Source: CAYNLG01 sp964397995 | GTDB taxonomy: Bacteria; Planctomycetota; Phycisphaerae; FEN-1346 | Reading direction: 5' to 3' | Length of the DNA stretch: 64,000 bases | NCBI GenBank assembly: GCA_964397995.1 | Contig: CAYNLG010000008.1 | Location: 1-64,000 of the forward strand | Shown here: one piece after another, positions 42,796 through 51,834 of the stretch | How the letters are laid out: each line of letters starts with the position of its first letter | Position numbering within the stretch: position 1 is the stretch's first letter | Notes under the pieces: generated by a model | Told to the model about the DNA's origin: nothing | The model's input: only the letters and a program-made list of their open reading frames with translations | Databases searched by the model: none | Position numbers and translations under genes: made by a program

Positions 42796-43707
42796 GTGGC
42801 CACCTACCGCCTGGGGTCGCGCACTGTCAAGACGAGCAACGAGGACAAGGTCCTGTTTCCTGACGCGGGTCTCACGAAAGGCGATCTCATCGCTTACTAC
42901 CGACGCATCGCAAACACCTTGCTGCCGCATATCCGTGGCCGCCCGCTCACGCTGCATCGGTATCCTGACGGCATAGACACTGACGGGTTCTACCAGAAGC
43001 AGAAGCCGGACTACTTCCCGGTTTGGTTCGAGACGGTCAAGGTGAGCAAGTCGGGCGGAGGGACCCAGACGCAGGTTGTCGCGGGCTCCGTGGCATCGCT
43101 TGTCTACTTGGCGGACCAAGCCTGCCTCACGCCGCATATCTGGCTCAGCCGCACCGACAGACTCGACCGCCCCGACCGGCTGATCTTCGATCTGGACCCG
43201 CCGCCTGAGGGCAGCTTCGGCGACCTCGTGGATGCCGCCCGCTGGCTGCGGGACCTCCTTGGTCGGGTGGACCTGCCAGCCTACGTCCAGACCACCGGGT
43301 CGCGGGGGCTCCACGTGGTGGTGCCGCTCGACCGGTCAGCGGGCTACGACCCCGCACGGGACCTCGCGGAGGATGTGGCGCGCCGTCTGGCCAGGGCGCA
43401 TCCGGACAAGCTGACCACCAAGCAACGCAAGGCGAAACGGGGCAACCGGACGTACCTGGACGTGATGCGGAACGCTTACGGGCAGACGGTGATGGCGCCC
43501 TACAGCGTACGTGCACGGCCCGGAGCCCCCGTCGCGACGCCGCTCGACTGGTCGGAACTGGGCCGCAGCGACCTGGGACCCCGGAGTTACACAATAGAGA
43601 ACATCTTCCGGCGGCTGGGCAACAAGGAGGACCCCTGGCGCGCCATGGGCCGCCACGCGCGGTCCGTTCACACCGCCCGCCGGAAGCTCCAAGGCCTGAA
43701 GGACTGA
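42796..43707 (+). CDS. LigD-type polymerase/primase domain protein
   Basis: The 303-residue protein is the LigD polymerase domain (archaeo-eukaryotic primase fold): VKTSNEDKVLFPDAGLTKGDL, RYPDGIDTDGFYQKQ, the catalytic FDLDPP with Asp132 and Asp134, TTGSRGLHVVVPL and the final APYSVRARPGAPVATPL motif. It fills gaps at broken ends, preferring ribonucleotides. The GTG start at 42796 follows an AAGGAGG site and lies 1 base after the ligase stop, so PE, ligase and polymerase form one unit. A Ku gene is not seen here. Confidence 0.9.
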   Translation: MATYRLGSRTVKTSNEDKVLFPDAGLTKGDLIAYYRRIANTLLPHIRGRPLTLHRYPDGIDTDGFYQKQKPDYFPVWFETVKVSKSGGGTQTQVVAGSVASLVYLADQACLTPHIWLSRTDRLDRPDRLIFDLDPPPEGSFGDLVDAARWLRDLLGRVDLPAYVQTTGSRGLHVVVPLDRSAGYDPARDLAEDVARRLARAHPDKLTTKQRKAKRGNRTYLDVMRNAYGQTVMAPYSVRARPGAPVATPLDWSELGRSDLGPRSYTIENIFRRLGNKEDPWRAMGRHARSVHTARRKLQGLKD

Positions 43708-43782
43708 CCCTGTACGCGGGCCGGCGGGGTGCCACGGCGGTCCCCGGCGGCCGAACCGGAACACCCGAGAAGGAGCCGTACC

Positions 43783-44145
43783 ATGTCTGCCGACATCATC
43801 CAAGCCACCCAGGAGAACCTCTTCGAGATCCGTATCAGCGGCAAGCTGACCGAGGAGGACTATGAGGAGTTCCTGCCGGAGATCGAAGCGCTGATCGAGA
43901 AACAGGGTAAGATCCGCGTGCTCGTCGAACTGCGTGACTTCGAGGGCTGGGACGCCGCCGCCCTGTGGGAGGACATCAAGTTCGACGCCAAGCATTTCAA
44001 CGACATCGATCGCGTCGCAATGGTTGGGGAGAAGGCCTGGCACAAGGGGATGGCCTGGTTCTGCAAACCCTTCACGACAGGCAAGGTCAGGTACTTTGAG
44101 CCGCATGAGATCGGCGAGGCCCGAGCATGGTTGACCGCCCCCTGA
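43783..44145 (+). CDS. SpoIIAA-like (STAS-fold) protein
   Basis: The 120-residue protein matches the SpoIIAA-like family of small STAS-fold proteins: FEIRISGKLTEEDYEEFLPEIEALIEKQGKIRVLVEL, WDAAALWEDIKFDAKHFNDI and FFEPHEIGEARAWL-like ending. These often occur in stress and membrane-associated operons, but no biochemical role is established. The start at 43783 has an AAGGAG site 10 bases upstream. Confidence 0.78.
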   Translation: MSADIIQATQENLFEIRISGKLTEEDYEEFLPEIEALIEKQGKIRVLVELRDFEGWDAAALWEDIKFDAKHFNDIDRVAMVGEKAWHKGMAWFCKPFTTGKVRYFEPHEIGEARAWLTAP

Positions 44146-44197
44146 ACCCGGGCCGCCCGTTATACTGGACCCTGAACCCGCATCCGGAGGAGAAGCC

Positions 44198-45802
44198 ATG
44201 GTCGGTAACCAGTGGACGCGTGTGGCCCAGGAGAGCGACCTGAAGGAGGGTGAGCCTCTCGGCGTGGAGATCGACGGGACGGCCGTCGTGCTCGTGCGCC
44301 TGCCCGACGGCAACCTGAGTGCATGTGGCGGCGAGTGCCCGCACCATGGGGCCCCGCTGGCCGACGGCCTGCTGCTGGGGGACCGCCTGGTGTGTCCCTG
44401 GCACCATGCCCGGTTCGAGATGGCCTCGGGTCGCATGGAGGCGGCGCCGGCGCTCGACGACCTCGGCTGCTGGGCCGTGAAGGTCGAAGACGGCGAGGTC
44501 TACGTGCGACCGAGGCAGCGCCTGGCGCCGCAACGGTCGTCGAAGCAGGAGACCGATACCATCGCGATTCTTGGCGCCGGGGCGGCCGGCCAGTCGTGCG
44601 CCGAGACGCTGCGTCGCGAGGGTTTCGCCGGGACGGTCCTGCTCATCGGGGGCGAGCCGGACCGGCCCTACGACCGCACGGACCTCTCAAAGGCCTTCAT
44701 GGCGGGGGGCAAGGAGGAAGCCGACCTTTATCTTCGCGACGAGGGCTTCTACGGCGAACACGGCATCACGCTGCGACTGGGTGAACGCGTCGCGAGCATC
44801 AGCCCCGGCGCCCGCGAACTCGTTCTGGAGGGCGGCGAACGCGTCAGGTACACCCACGCGGTCATCGCCACCGGGGGCGTACCGCGCAGACTTCCCGTTC
44901 CGGGAGCCGACCTGGAGGGCGTGTTCCTGCTCAGGAGCCTGGAGGGGGCGCGGTCGCTGATGGCGGCGCTCGAGGTGGACGGCCCGGTTGTGGTCATCGG
45001 GGCGGGCTTCATCGGCCTGGAGGTGGCTGCCTCGCTCCGCTCACGCGATCGGGAGGTTCACGTCGTGGCCCCGGAAGACGTGCCGATGGTGCCGGTCTTC
45101 GGTGAACGCGTCGGCAGGATGCTGGCTGCCATGCACGAGGAGGGCGGGACGCACCTGCACTTGCGCACGAAGGTCGAGGAGATACGCGGGGACGGGGCTG
45201 TGGAGGACATCGTCCTCAGCGACGGGACCCGTCTCGCGGCGCGGATGGTCATCGCCGGCCTCGGCATCGACCCCGCAACGCAGTTTTTGGCCGATACGGG
45301 CCTGCTGGCCGACGATGGCGGCGTGCCTGTGGACGGCATCCTGCGGGCCGATGCGCCGGGTCTCTACGCCGCCGGTGATGTTGCCGCGGTGCCCGATCCA
45401 CGCACCGGCACGCGCCGCCGCATCGAGCACTGGACCGAGGCCGAGCGGCAAGGCGCCCACGTCGCCCGTGCCATCCTGGGCGAGGAACGCGACTACGCCG
45501 AGATGCCGTTCTTCTGGACCCGCCAGTTCGGCACCTCCCTCGCCTACATCGGCTACGTCGACAAGCCCGACCGGATCGCCTACCGCGGCAGTGTCGAGGG
45601 CCAGGACTTCGCGGCGGGCTACTATGCCGACGGGCGCCTCATGGCGGTGGCGGCGGCAGGCCGCTCTCGGCTCTCGATCGCCCTCGGGGGCCTGCTGCAC
45701 GCTGGAGGGAATCTGGGCGCCGAGGAATTCCAGGACGAGAGCGTGGACGTCGCGGCCATCCTTGACCGAATCGCGGTGAAGGAGGCCACCGGAGCCCCCT
45801 AG
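44198..45802 (+). CDS. Rieske domain plus FAD/NAD(P) reductase (AIFM3-like)
   Basis: The 534-residue enzyme joins an N-terminal Rieske [2Fe-2S] domain (C47-x-H49 and C66-x2-H69 in GGECPHHGAP and LVCPWHHARF) to a pyridine nucleotide-disulfide-type reductase (FAD-binding ILGAGAAGQSCAETL, NAD-binding VVVIGAGFIGLEVAASL, GLYAAGDVA near residue 393) and a C-terminal reductase dimer domain. This arrangement recalls AIFM3 and ferredoxin reductases of dioxygenase systems. It should pass electrons from NAD(P)H through FAD to the iron-sulfur cluster; the acceptor is unknown. A GGAGAAG site precedes the ATG. Confidence 0.85.
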   Translation: MVGNQWTRVAQESDLKEGEPLGVEIDGTAVVLVRLPDGNLSACGGECPHHGAPLADGLLLGDRLVCPWHHARFEMASGRMEAAPALDDLGCWAVKVEDGEVYVRPRQRLAPQRSSKQETDTIAILGAGAAGQSCAETLRREGFAGTVLLIGGEPDRPYDRTDLSKAFMAGGKEEADLYLRDEGFYGEHGITLRLGERVASISPGARELVLEGGERVRYTHAVIATGGVPRRLPVPGADLEGVFLLRSLEGARSLMAALEVDGPVVVIGAGFIGLEVAASLRSRDREVHVVAPEDVPMVPVFGERVGRMLAAMHEEGGTHLHLRTKVEEIRGDGAVEDIVLSDGTRLAARMVIAGLGIDPATQFLADTGLLADDGGVPVDGILRADAPGLYAAGDVAAVPDPRTGTRRRIEHWTEAERQGAHVARAILGEERDYAEMPFFWTRQFGTSLAYIGYVDKPDRIAYRGSVEGQDFAAGYYADGRLMAVAAAGRSRLSIALGGLLHAGGNLGAEEFQDESVDVAAILDRIAVKEATGAP

Positions 45803-45852
45803 ACGCAGCATAGGCGACCAACTCGCAGACGATGCCGCGACGGGGGAGGGCC

Positions 45853-46767
45853 ATGCCGTACCGGATTCTGAATCCGCACGCCGCACCCGATGAGCTCAAG
45901 CGTCTGGTCGTCGAGCAGATCGATCGCGCGACGGCCGAGATCGACGACGCGGGCCTCGATGACCACGAGACGGTCCACCAGGTCCGTAAGCGGTGCAAGA
46001 AGGTCCGCGCCGCTCTGCGCCTGGTCCGCGGGTCGCTCGACAAAACTGTGTACCAGGCCGAGAATGCCCATTTCCGGGACGCAGCCAAGCCGCTCTCCGG
46101 CGTCCGCGATGCAGAGGCCCTGATCGAGGCCTTCGAGCGGCTCATGGCCCGTTTCGGCGATGAGATCGACAAGCGGTACTTCAGCGCCGTCCGCCGGCGG
46201 CTGGTCGAGCGCCGAAGGCGTCTTGCCGAGAAGGAAGGCGACCTTGGCGAGACGCTCGGTGCCTTCTGCGGACGCATGCTGGAGGCCCGCGAGCGGGTCG
46301 GGTCGTGGCCGCTGGTGGCCGAGGGCGTCGACCTCGTTGCCAGCGGGCTTCGCAAGACATACACGCGGGCCCGGAAGGGCCTGGATGCCGCACGCGCCGA
46401 ACCTGCCCCAGAGGCGCTGCACGAGTGGCGCAAGCGTGTCAAGTATCACTGGTACCACTGTCGCCTCTTACGCGGGACGTGGGACCGTGTCCTGCGGGCC
46501 CGGGCACGCGAAGTGAAGGCCTTGGCCGACATTCTGGGCCAGGACCACGACCTGGTGGTCTTCGGGAAGACGATCGAGGCGGCCGAGGACGGGCTTGCGG
46601 ACGTTACGGGTACCCCCGAGTTGCTGGAACTGATCAAGCGCCGCCGCACCGAGTACCGTGAGGCGGCCTGGCCGCTTGGCGACCGGATTCTGGCCGAGAA
46701 GCCCAAGCACCTCGTGAAGCGGTTCGGCGCCTTATGGGCGGCTTGGGACGCTGAAACGGCGGGCTGA
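45853..46767 (+). CDS. CHAD-domain protein, polyphosphate-linked
   Basis: The 304-residue protein is a helical CHAD domain with its conserved His/Lys pattern: ETVHQVRKRCKKVRAALRLVRG in the first half and EALHEWRKRVKYHWYHCRLL in the second. CHAD proteins bind inorganic polyphosphate and often sit near polyphosphate or stress genes. It has no catalytic CYTH partner. The start at 45853 has a GGGGAGGG site upstream. Confidence 0.88.
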   Translation: MPYRILNPHAAPDELKRLVVEQIDRATAEIDDAGLDDHETVHQVRKRCKKVRAALRLVRGSLDKTVYQAENAHFRDAAKPLSGVRDAEALIEAFERLMARFGDEIDKRYFSAVRRRLVERRRRLAEKEGDLGETLGAFCGRMLEARERVGSWPLVAEGVDLVASGLRKTYTRARKGLDAARAEPAPEALHEWRKRVKYHWYHCRLLRGTWDRVLRARAREVKALADILGQDHDLVVFGKTIEAAEDGLADVTGTPELLELIKRRRTEYREAAWPLGDRILAEKPKHLVKRFGALWAAWDAETAG

Positions 46768-46944
46768 GCCTTGGTTTCGGTCGCCTGCAAGAACCTCCCA
46801 CCTCCGCGCCGGGGAGCCTGCCACCCGCGAAAGGTTCTCGCTCCGATGGTGCCGCGCCGTCGCATCTGTCAGGATACGTGGTAAGTCAATGAGCGCGACG
46901 CCCGGGTGCCTCCCCGCCCCGGGTGTCAAAAGGAGGAGAGATCG

Positions 46945-48165
46945 ATGCGCATCTGTATGACCCATTACGCGTTCTTCCCGACGACCGGCGGCGTGGAGTC
47001 GCACTTGCTGGACCTGTGTGGCGAACTCGTGCGGCAGGGGCACGAGGTCTTCGCTCTCGTCGGGTCGCTCGAAGGGCGGGAGGACCATGAGGAGATCGAC
47101 GGTGTCGAGATCTACCGGACCGACCTGATGAATCCCGAGTGGATTCGCGAGGAGAAGGCGAAAAAGAACGTGGCCGCCGACGAGCAGGATGACGAACTGA
47201 CCGAGTCGGTCTGCAGAATGTACGAGCGGTTCCTGGCCGAGCACGCCATCGACGTCGTCCACGGCCACAACTTCCACCACTTCGTGCCGGAACACGCGAT
47301 GGCGCTGACGGCGCTGAACGAGCGCGGCGTGCCGAACATCCTGACCGTCCACGAGGTCTGGAGCGAGTTCATCTGCGAAGATTTGCTTCGGCGGGCCAAG
47401 TGGGACGCCGTCATCACCTTCTGCAAGCACGTGACGAAGGGCATCCGCGAGCAGGCTCCCCACCTGGACAATATCGAGGTCATCTATCCGGGCATCGACG
47501 TGGGCCTCTTCAACCCCGAGAATCGCGATCCCAAGTGGGCCGACGATCTCGAACTGCACGATCGGCCGGTCGTCATCCACCCGGCCCGTATGTTACCGTG
47601 GAAGGGCGTCATCTACACCGTCCGGGCCATGCGGATGGTCCGGGACTCGGTGCCGGAGGCGGCCCTGATCATCACCGACACCGACGACATCGTCGATTGG
47701 ATCCGCGAGCTCCAGGGCTACAAGCAGGAGGTCCATTCGGCCATTCAGGCCCTCGGACTGACCGAGAACATCATCATTCAGTCGTTTCCCTACATGGAGC
47801 TGCCCTGGGTCTACAACTACTGCGATGTCGTCACCTACCCGACGATCGGGGAGGAGCCGTTCGGCCTGGTGCCGGTCGAGGCGATGGCCTGTGCGAAGCC
47901 GTGCGTCGTGACCCCGAGCGGGGGGATGGTCGAATCGGTCGTGGATGAGGAGACGGGCTACTTCGTGCCGAAGCGGGATCCGGAGGCGCTGGCGGAGAAG
48001 CTGATTGCCCTGCTGGAGGACCGTGACTTGGCCGAACAGATGGGCCGCAAAGGCCGCGAGCGGGCCGTGGAGGTCTTTTCGCGGGAGCGCATGGCCAAAG
48101 ACACGATCCGCGTGTACGAACAGGCGCTGGCCGCCCACAAGAATGCGCCGGCGGCCTCGACATAG
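46945..48165 (+). CDS. GT4-family glycosyltransferase, second copy
   Basis: The 406-residue enzyme shows an N-terminal acceptor loop (FFPTTGGVESHLLDL), HGHNFHHFVPEHAMA, and the C-terminal nucleotide-sugar motif EEPFGLVPVEAMACAKPCVV. Its architecture is typical of retaining GT4 enzymes such as trehalose or sucrose-type synthases, but the acceptor cannot be read. It is followed within about 57 bases by the (alpha/alpha)6 protein and then GH65 phosphorylase, so the three may act on one glucoside. A GGAGGAGAG site precedes the ATG. Confidence 0.85.
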   Translation: MRICMTHYAFFPTTGGVESHLLDLCGELVRQGHEVFALVGSLEGREDHEEIDGVEIYRTDLMNPEWIREEKAKKNVAADEQDDELTESVCRMYERFLAEHAIDVVHGHNFHHFVPEHAMALTALNERGVPNILTVHEVWSEFICEDLLRRAKWDAVITFCKHVTKGIREQAPHLDNIEVIYPGIDVGLFNPENRDPKWADDLELHDRPVVIHPARMLPWKGVIYTVRAMRMVRDSVPEAALIITDTDDIVDWIRELQGYKQEVHSAIQALGLTENIIIQSFPYMELPWVYNYCDVVTYPTIGEEPFGLVPVEAMACAKPCVVTPSGGMVESVVDEETGYFVPKRDPEALAEKLIALLEDRDLAEQMGRKGRERAVEVFSRERMAKDTIRVYEQALAAHKNAPAAST

Positions 48166-48221
48166 GCCACGCCCCGCCGTACCATGGACCGTGTTCACTT
48201 GGGTCCTCCTGAGGAGCCCCC

Positions 48222-49481
48222 ATGAGCGCCGATTCCCCGTGCTCGCCGCCCGTTCATATGACGATCTCGCCGCAGGGATGGGGTCTGGACCCCGCGCCGG
48301 AGGGCGGAGACGGCCTCCTGGCGGATCTGGGCCTGCCGCGCGACGACCTCGAGAATCGTGCCCGCCGCAATACCTACGATTGGCTCCGCCGCCAGTTCGA
48401 GCCCGACGTCGGTGCGTTCCACGGGTACTACGACCCTCGGACGCGGACGAAGGCGGCCCCGCAGACGGCCAACCTGATCGCCCCATTCCAGTGCATGGCC
48501 GCCTTTGACCGGTACCAGGACGAGGAACTCCTGGAAATGGCCTGCCGCGCCGGCGACTGGATGGACGTCGGCCTAGTCGAGACGCACCCGATGAGCCTGG
48601 TCCTGGGCGGCGTGAAGGACAACATCAAGCCGAGCCAGCTCTGGACGAAGTACACGTCGGACTACGTGACGCTGAACCTAGGCCTCTGGGAGCGGCTACA
48701 CCAGGAGGTGTACTTGGACCGGGCGATCCAGAGCAGCCGGTTCCTGCTCCAGGCCCAGAACCACGATTTCGCGCCGAAGTACGACGAGTGGCACGAGCGA
48801 TGGATCCGCCGGGGCTGGCAGAGCTTCGGCCGGTGCATCGTCGCCCTGATCGCCCTGCAGGAGTTCACGGGCGAGGAGAAGTGGCTGGACTGGGCGATGG
48901 CCTGGGCTGAGCACGGTTTGAGCCTCCAGGCCGAGAACGGCTGCTTCTACCTTATTAATAACAACTACTACAGCAGCGATATCGCCGCCGACGAGATACG
49001 CGGCCTCATCCGGGTGTATCTTCGAAGCCAGGACGAGCGGTACCTGGACGCGGCGCGGCATTTTGCCGATTGGCACGTGGCACGGCAGGAATCGGACGGG
49101 GGATGGCCGCTCAGCGAGGACCGCTGGGGTGAGGCCGTCACCCAGTACAAGGGCCCCGGCGACATGCCGAACATCGCCATCGCGCTGCTGCTGGCGCACA
49201 AGGCCACGGGGCACTCGCAGTACATCGGGGCGGCCGTGCGGGCCCTGAAGTACACCACCGGTCAGCAACTGGTGCCCGGGACCCCGGGCGCGCCGTACGC
49301 CGAGGACCCGAACACGCACTGGGGGTTCTGGAGTTGGGACCCGCCGTACGACTACACCATGAGCGTAGACCAGTCGACGCACCACTGCCGGGGCTACTGG
49401 TTCTTCATCGACTACGTGCTGTCCCTTTCTGACGACGAGCAGGACCGTATCCGCCGCGAAGTGGTCGCCGAAGCGGACTGA
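48222..49481 (+). CDS. (alpha/alpha)6-barrel protein of glycosidase/epimerase type
   Basis: The 419-residue protein is rich in paired helices with repeated aromatic motifs (NTYDWLRRQFEP, ACRAGDWMDVGL, WLDWAMAWAEHGLSLQ, AARHFADWHVARQ). It resembles the six-hairpin glycosidase superfamily (N-acylglucosamine 2-epimerase or GH88-type). I cannot see the catalytic signature of a particular family. No signal peptide, so probably cytoplasmic. It lies 56 bases after the GT4 gene and 34 bases before GH65. Confidence 0.7.
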   Translation: MSADSPCSPPVHMTISPQGWGLDPAPEGGDGLLADLGLPRDDLENRARRNTYDWLRRQFEPDVGAFHGYYDPRTRTKAAPQTANLIAPFQCMAAFDRYQDEELLEMACRAGDWMDVGLVETHPMSLVLGGVKDNIKPSQLWTKYTSDYVTLNLGLWERLHQEVYLDRAIQSSRFLLQAQNHDFAPKYDEWHERWIRRGWQSFGRCIVALIALQEFTGEEKWLDWAMAWAEHGLSLQAENGCFYLINNNYYSSDIAADEIRGLIRVYLRSQDERYLDAARHFADWHVARQESDGGWPLSEDRWGEAVTQYKGPGDMPNIAIALLLAHKATGHSQYIGAAVRALKYTTGQQLVPGTPGAPYAEDPNTHWGFWSWDPPYDYTMSVDQSTHHCRGYWFFIDYVLSLSDDEQDRIRREVVAEAD

Positions 49482-49515
49482 GACGCCGACCCCGAGACGC
49501 AACCCCTCGATTGCC

Positions 49516-51726
49516 ATGGTCAAGACCGTCAGCCCGCCGGACTGGGTCGTCGCGGAACCGGTCTGGCAACCCGAGAGGAACGCCGTTTGGGAGTCCTGTT
49601 TCACCGTTGGCAACGGATATCTGGGCATCCGAGGGGCCGCCGAAGAGTCGTTCGACGCCGGACCGACGTGGCCGGAGAGCTACGTGGCGGGCGTCTACAA
49701 TCCGGGTGCGGACGGGGTGCCGGAACTCGCCCCGACGGCCGGCTTCATGGCGGTCGAGATTCTGCTGGGAGGCCAGGCGCTCCTGATGGCGCCCGGGCGG
49801 GTCGGCCGTTACCAGCGGCATCTCGACATGCGGCGAGGGCTGCTTCTCAGGCAGTTTGCCTACGCCGGCGACACCGGGGCGACACACGTCGCCTTCGAGC
49901 GCTTCGCGGAGATGGCCAACCCGCACGTCGCGGGACAGTCGGTGGTGCTGAAGCCGCTGGACTGGGCCGGCCCGGTCACGGTCCGCCTGTGGCTGGACGC
50001 CCGCACGCGCGCAGGCCGGCATCCGCACCTGCGGCTGCTTCACGGGCGGCACATGGGCCGCGACCGGCTCCTGCTCGTGACCGAGACCACCGAGACGCGC
50101 ATCCGCATCGGCCATGCCTGCCGCGTCGAGGCCTGGGTTCGCCAAGCCGCCCCTCCCAAGCCGCGCCACGTGGGCGACGGCAAGCGCCTGGGTTTCGAGT
50201 TCGAGGTGGAGTTGGAGTGCAACCAGGAGGCCCGGTTCGACCGGCTGGTGGCGACCTACACCTCGCGCGACCCGGAGACCACCTCGGTTGAGCGGTGCTG
50301 CCTGGAAGACGTGCGGGCCCTGCGCGGGGCTGGCTACGGCGTCCACCGTCGCCGGCACGTGCGAGCCTGGAAGCGCCGCTGGGACCGCGCCGACGTCCTC
50401 ATCGACGGCCCGGAGGACGACCAGCGGGCCGTCCGGTTCGCCATCTTCCACCTGGTCCAAGCCTGCCCACAGCGCAACCCGGACGTGAGTATCGCCGCCA
50501 AGGGCCTGACCGGGCCGGGATACCGCGGCCACGTCTTCTGGGACACCGAGGTCTTCATGGTGCCGCTGTTCGTTGCGACGGACCCGCCGTCGGCGCGGCA
50601 CCTGCTGGAGTACCGGGTCCGGACGCTCGATGGCGCTCGCCGCAAGGCCCGTGCGAACGGCTACGCGGGGGCGATGTTCGCCTGGGAGAGCACGGATACG
50701 GGCGACGAGACGTGTCCGCCGTACGTGCCCGACCCCAACACCGGCGAGCCGGTCCGCGTCCTGACGGGCGAGCTCCAGCACCATATCACGGCCGATGTGC
50801 TGTACGCGGCCCGGCAGTACGTGGCCGCGACGGGCGACACGGTCTTCCGGGAGCGCGAGTTGCTGGTCCTGGCGGTCGAGGTCGCCCGGTTCTGGGCAAG
50901 CCGCGTCACCCACGACCGCGAGGCCGGCCGGTACGAGGTCCGCGGGGTCATCGGGCCGGACGAGTACCACGAGGCCGTGGCCAACAACGCGTACACGAAT
51001 GCCCTGGCCGTCTGGTCGCTGATGACGGCGGCCGACGAGGTCGAGCGGATGCGCGAGGTGCACGCCCGCAGCCGGCTGCTCGCGGGCCTGGAGGTGTCGG
51101 AGGCGGAGACGGACCGCTGGCGCAACATGGCCGCCGGGATGGCACGACCGGCGATTGATGCCGAGGGCGTTCTGGAGCAGCACGAGGGCTTCTTCCGCCT
51201 GCGGGACGTGGACCCGGGCCCGCTTTCGGTCCAGGCCTCGACGGAGCCGGTCGAGGAGCGGATGCTCAAGATCCAGGCCTCGCAGGTGCTGAAGCAGGCC
51301 GACGTGCTGATGCTGCCGGTCCTGATGCCGGGCTGGTTTACGCGAGAGGCCCTCCGGGCCAACTACGCCTACTACGAGCCGCGCACGACGCACGATTCGT
51401 CGCTCTCGCCGTGCATCCACGCCATCGTGGCGGCCGACCTGAACCGCCAGCGCGACGCGACCTCCTACTTCCGCCGGTCGGCGATGATCGACCTGGAAGA
51501 CACCATGGGCAACACCGACACGGGGCTGCACTTGGCGGCCATGGGCGGGACGTGGCAGGCGGTGGTCCGCGGGTTTCTTGGCCTGAGGCCGGGGATGCAC
51601 CCCGCCGAGGCGCGGCCCCGGCTACCGTCGTCGTGGCGGCGTGTGACCCTGCGCATCCAGCACCTGGGCCGCCGGTTCCACGTGGAGGCAACGCCCGATG
51701 GCGTCCGCGCAACGCCGGAGCGGTAG
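49516..51726 (+). CDS. GH65 disaccharide phosphorylase
   Basis: The 736-residue enzyme belongs to glycoside hydrolase family 65: NGYLGIRGAAEES near the N-terminus, GYRGHVFWDTEVFMVPLF, the catalytic acid Glu483 in GVIGPDEYHEAVANNAYTN, the phosphate-binding THDSSLSPCIHA, and the substrate loop LKQADVLML. The family cleaves maltose, trehalose, kojibiose or nigerose with phosphate to give beta-glucose-1-phosphate and a sugar, or runs in reverse. The exact sugar is not determined by these motifs. The adjacent GT4 suggests trehalose or a related storage or protective disaccharide. Confidence 0.88.
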   Translation: MVKTVSPPDWVVAEPVWQPERNAVWESCFTVGNGYLGIRGAAEESFDAGPTWPESYVAGVYNPGADGVPELAPTAGFMAVEILLGGQALLMAPGRVGRYQRHLDMRRGLLLRQFAYAGDTGATHVAFERFAEMANPHVAGQSVVLKPLDWAGPVTVRLWLDARTRAGRHPHLRLLHGRHMGRDRLLLVTETTETRIRIGHACRVEAWVRQAAPPKPRHVGDGKRLGFEFEVELECNQEARFDRLVATYTSRDPETTSVERCCLEDVRALRGAGYGVHRRRHVRAWKRRWDRADVLIDGPEDDQRAVRFAIFHLVQACPQRNPDVSIAAKGLTGPGYRGHVFWDTEVFMVPLFVATDPPSARHLLEYRVRTLDGARRKARANGYAGAMFAWESTDTGDETCPPYVPDPNTGEPVRVLTGELQHHITADVLYAARQYVAATGDTVFRERELLVLAVEVARFWASRVTHDREAGRYEVRGVIGPDEYHEAVANNAYTNALAVWSLMTAADEVERMREVHARSRLLAGLEVSEAETDRWRNMAAGMARPAIDAEGVLEQHEGFFRLRDVDPGPLSVQASTEPVEERMLKIQASQVLKQADVLMLPVLMPGWFTREALRANYAYYEPRTTHDSSLSPCIHAIVAADLNRQRDATSYFRRSAMIDLEDTMGNTDTGLHLAAMGGTWQAVVRGFLGLRPGMHPAEARPRLPSSWRRVTLRIQHLGRRFHVEATPDGVRATPER

Positions 51727-51834
51727 GGGCGGACGGGGCGGAGCGCTGGTGTGGAGTCTTGACCGGCGCCCCGGGGCGCCCGAGAATGGGGCAAGCGTGG
51801 CCGGGAGGCCGCGCGTGCATGTCAGGACAGGCGT

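Noticed and set aside
41170..43707. LigD as one gene broken by frameshifts
   Set aside because: Each part has its own start with GTGA coupling or an AAGGAGG site, and each domain is complete, so three separate genes are more likely.
44131..44166. Promoter with TTGACC at 44131 and TATACT at 44161 before the Rieske-FAD gene
   Set aside because: The spacer is 24 bases, too long for a sigma70 promoter; only the -10 box is convincing.
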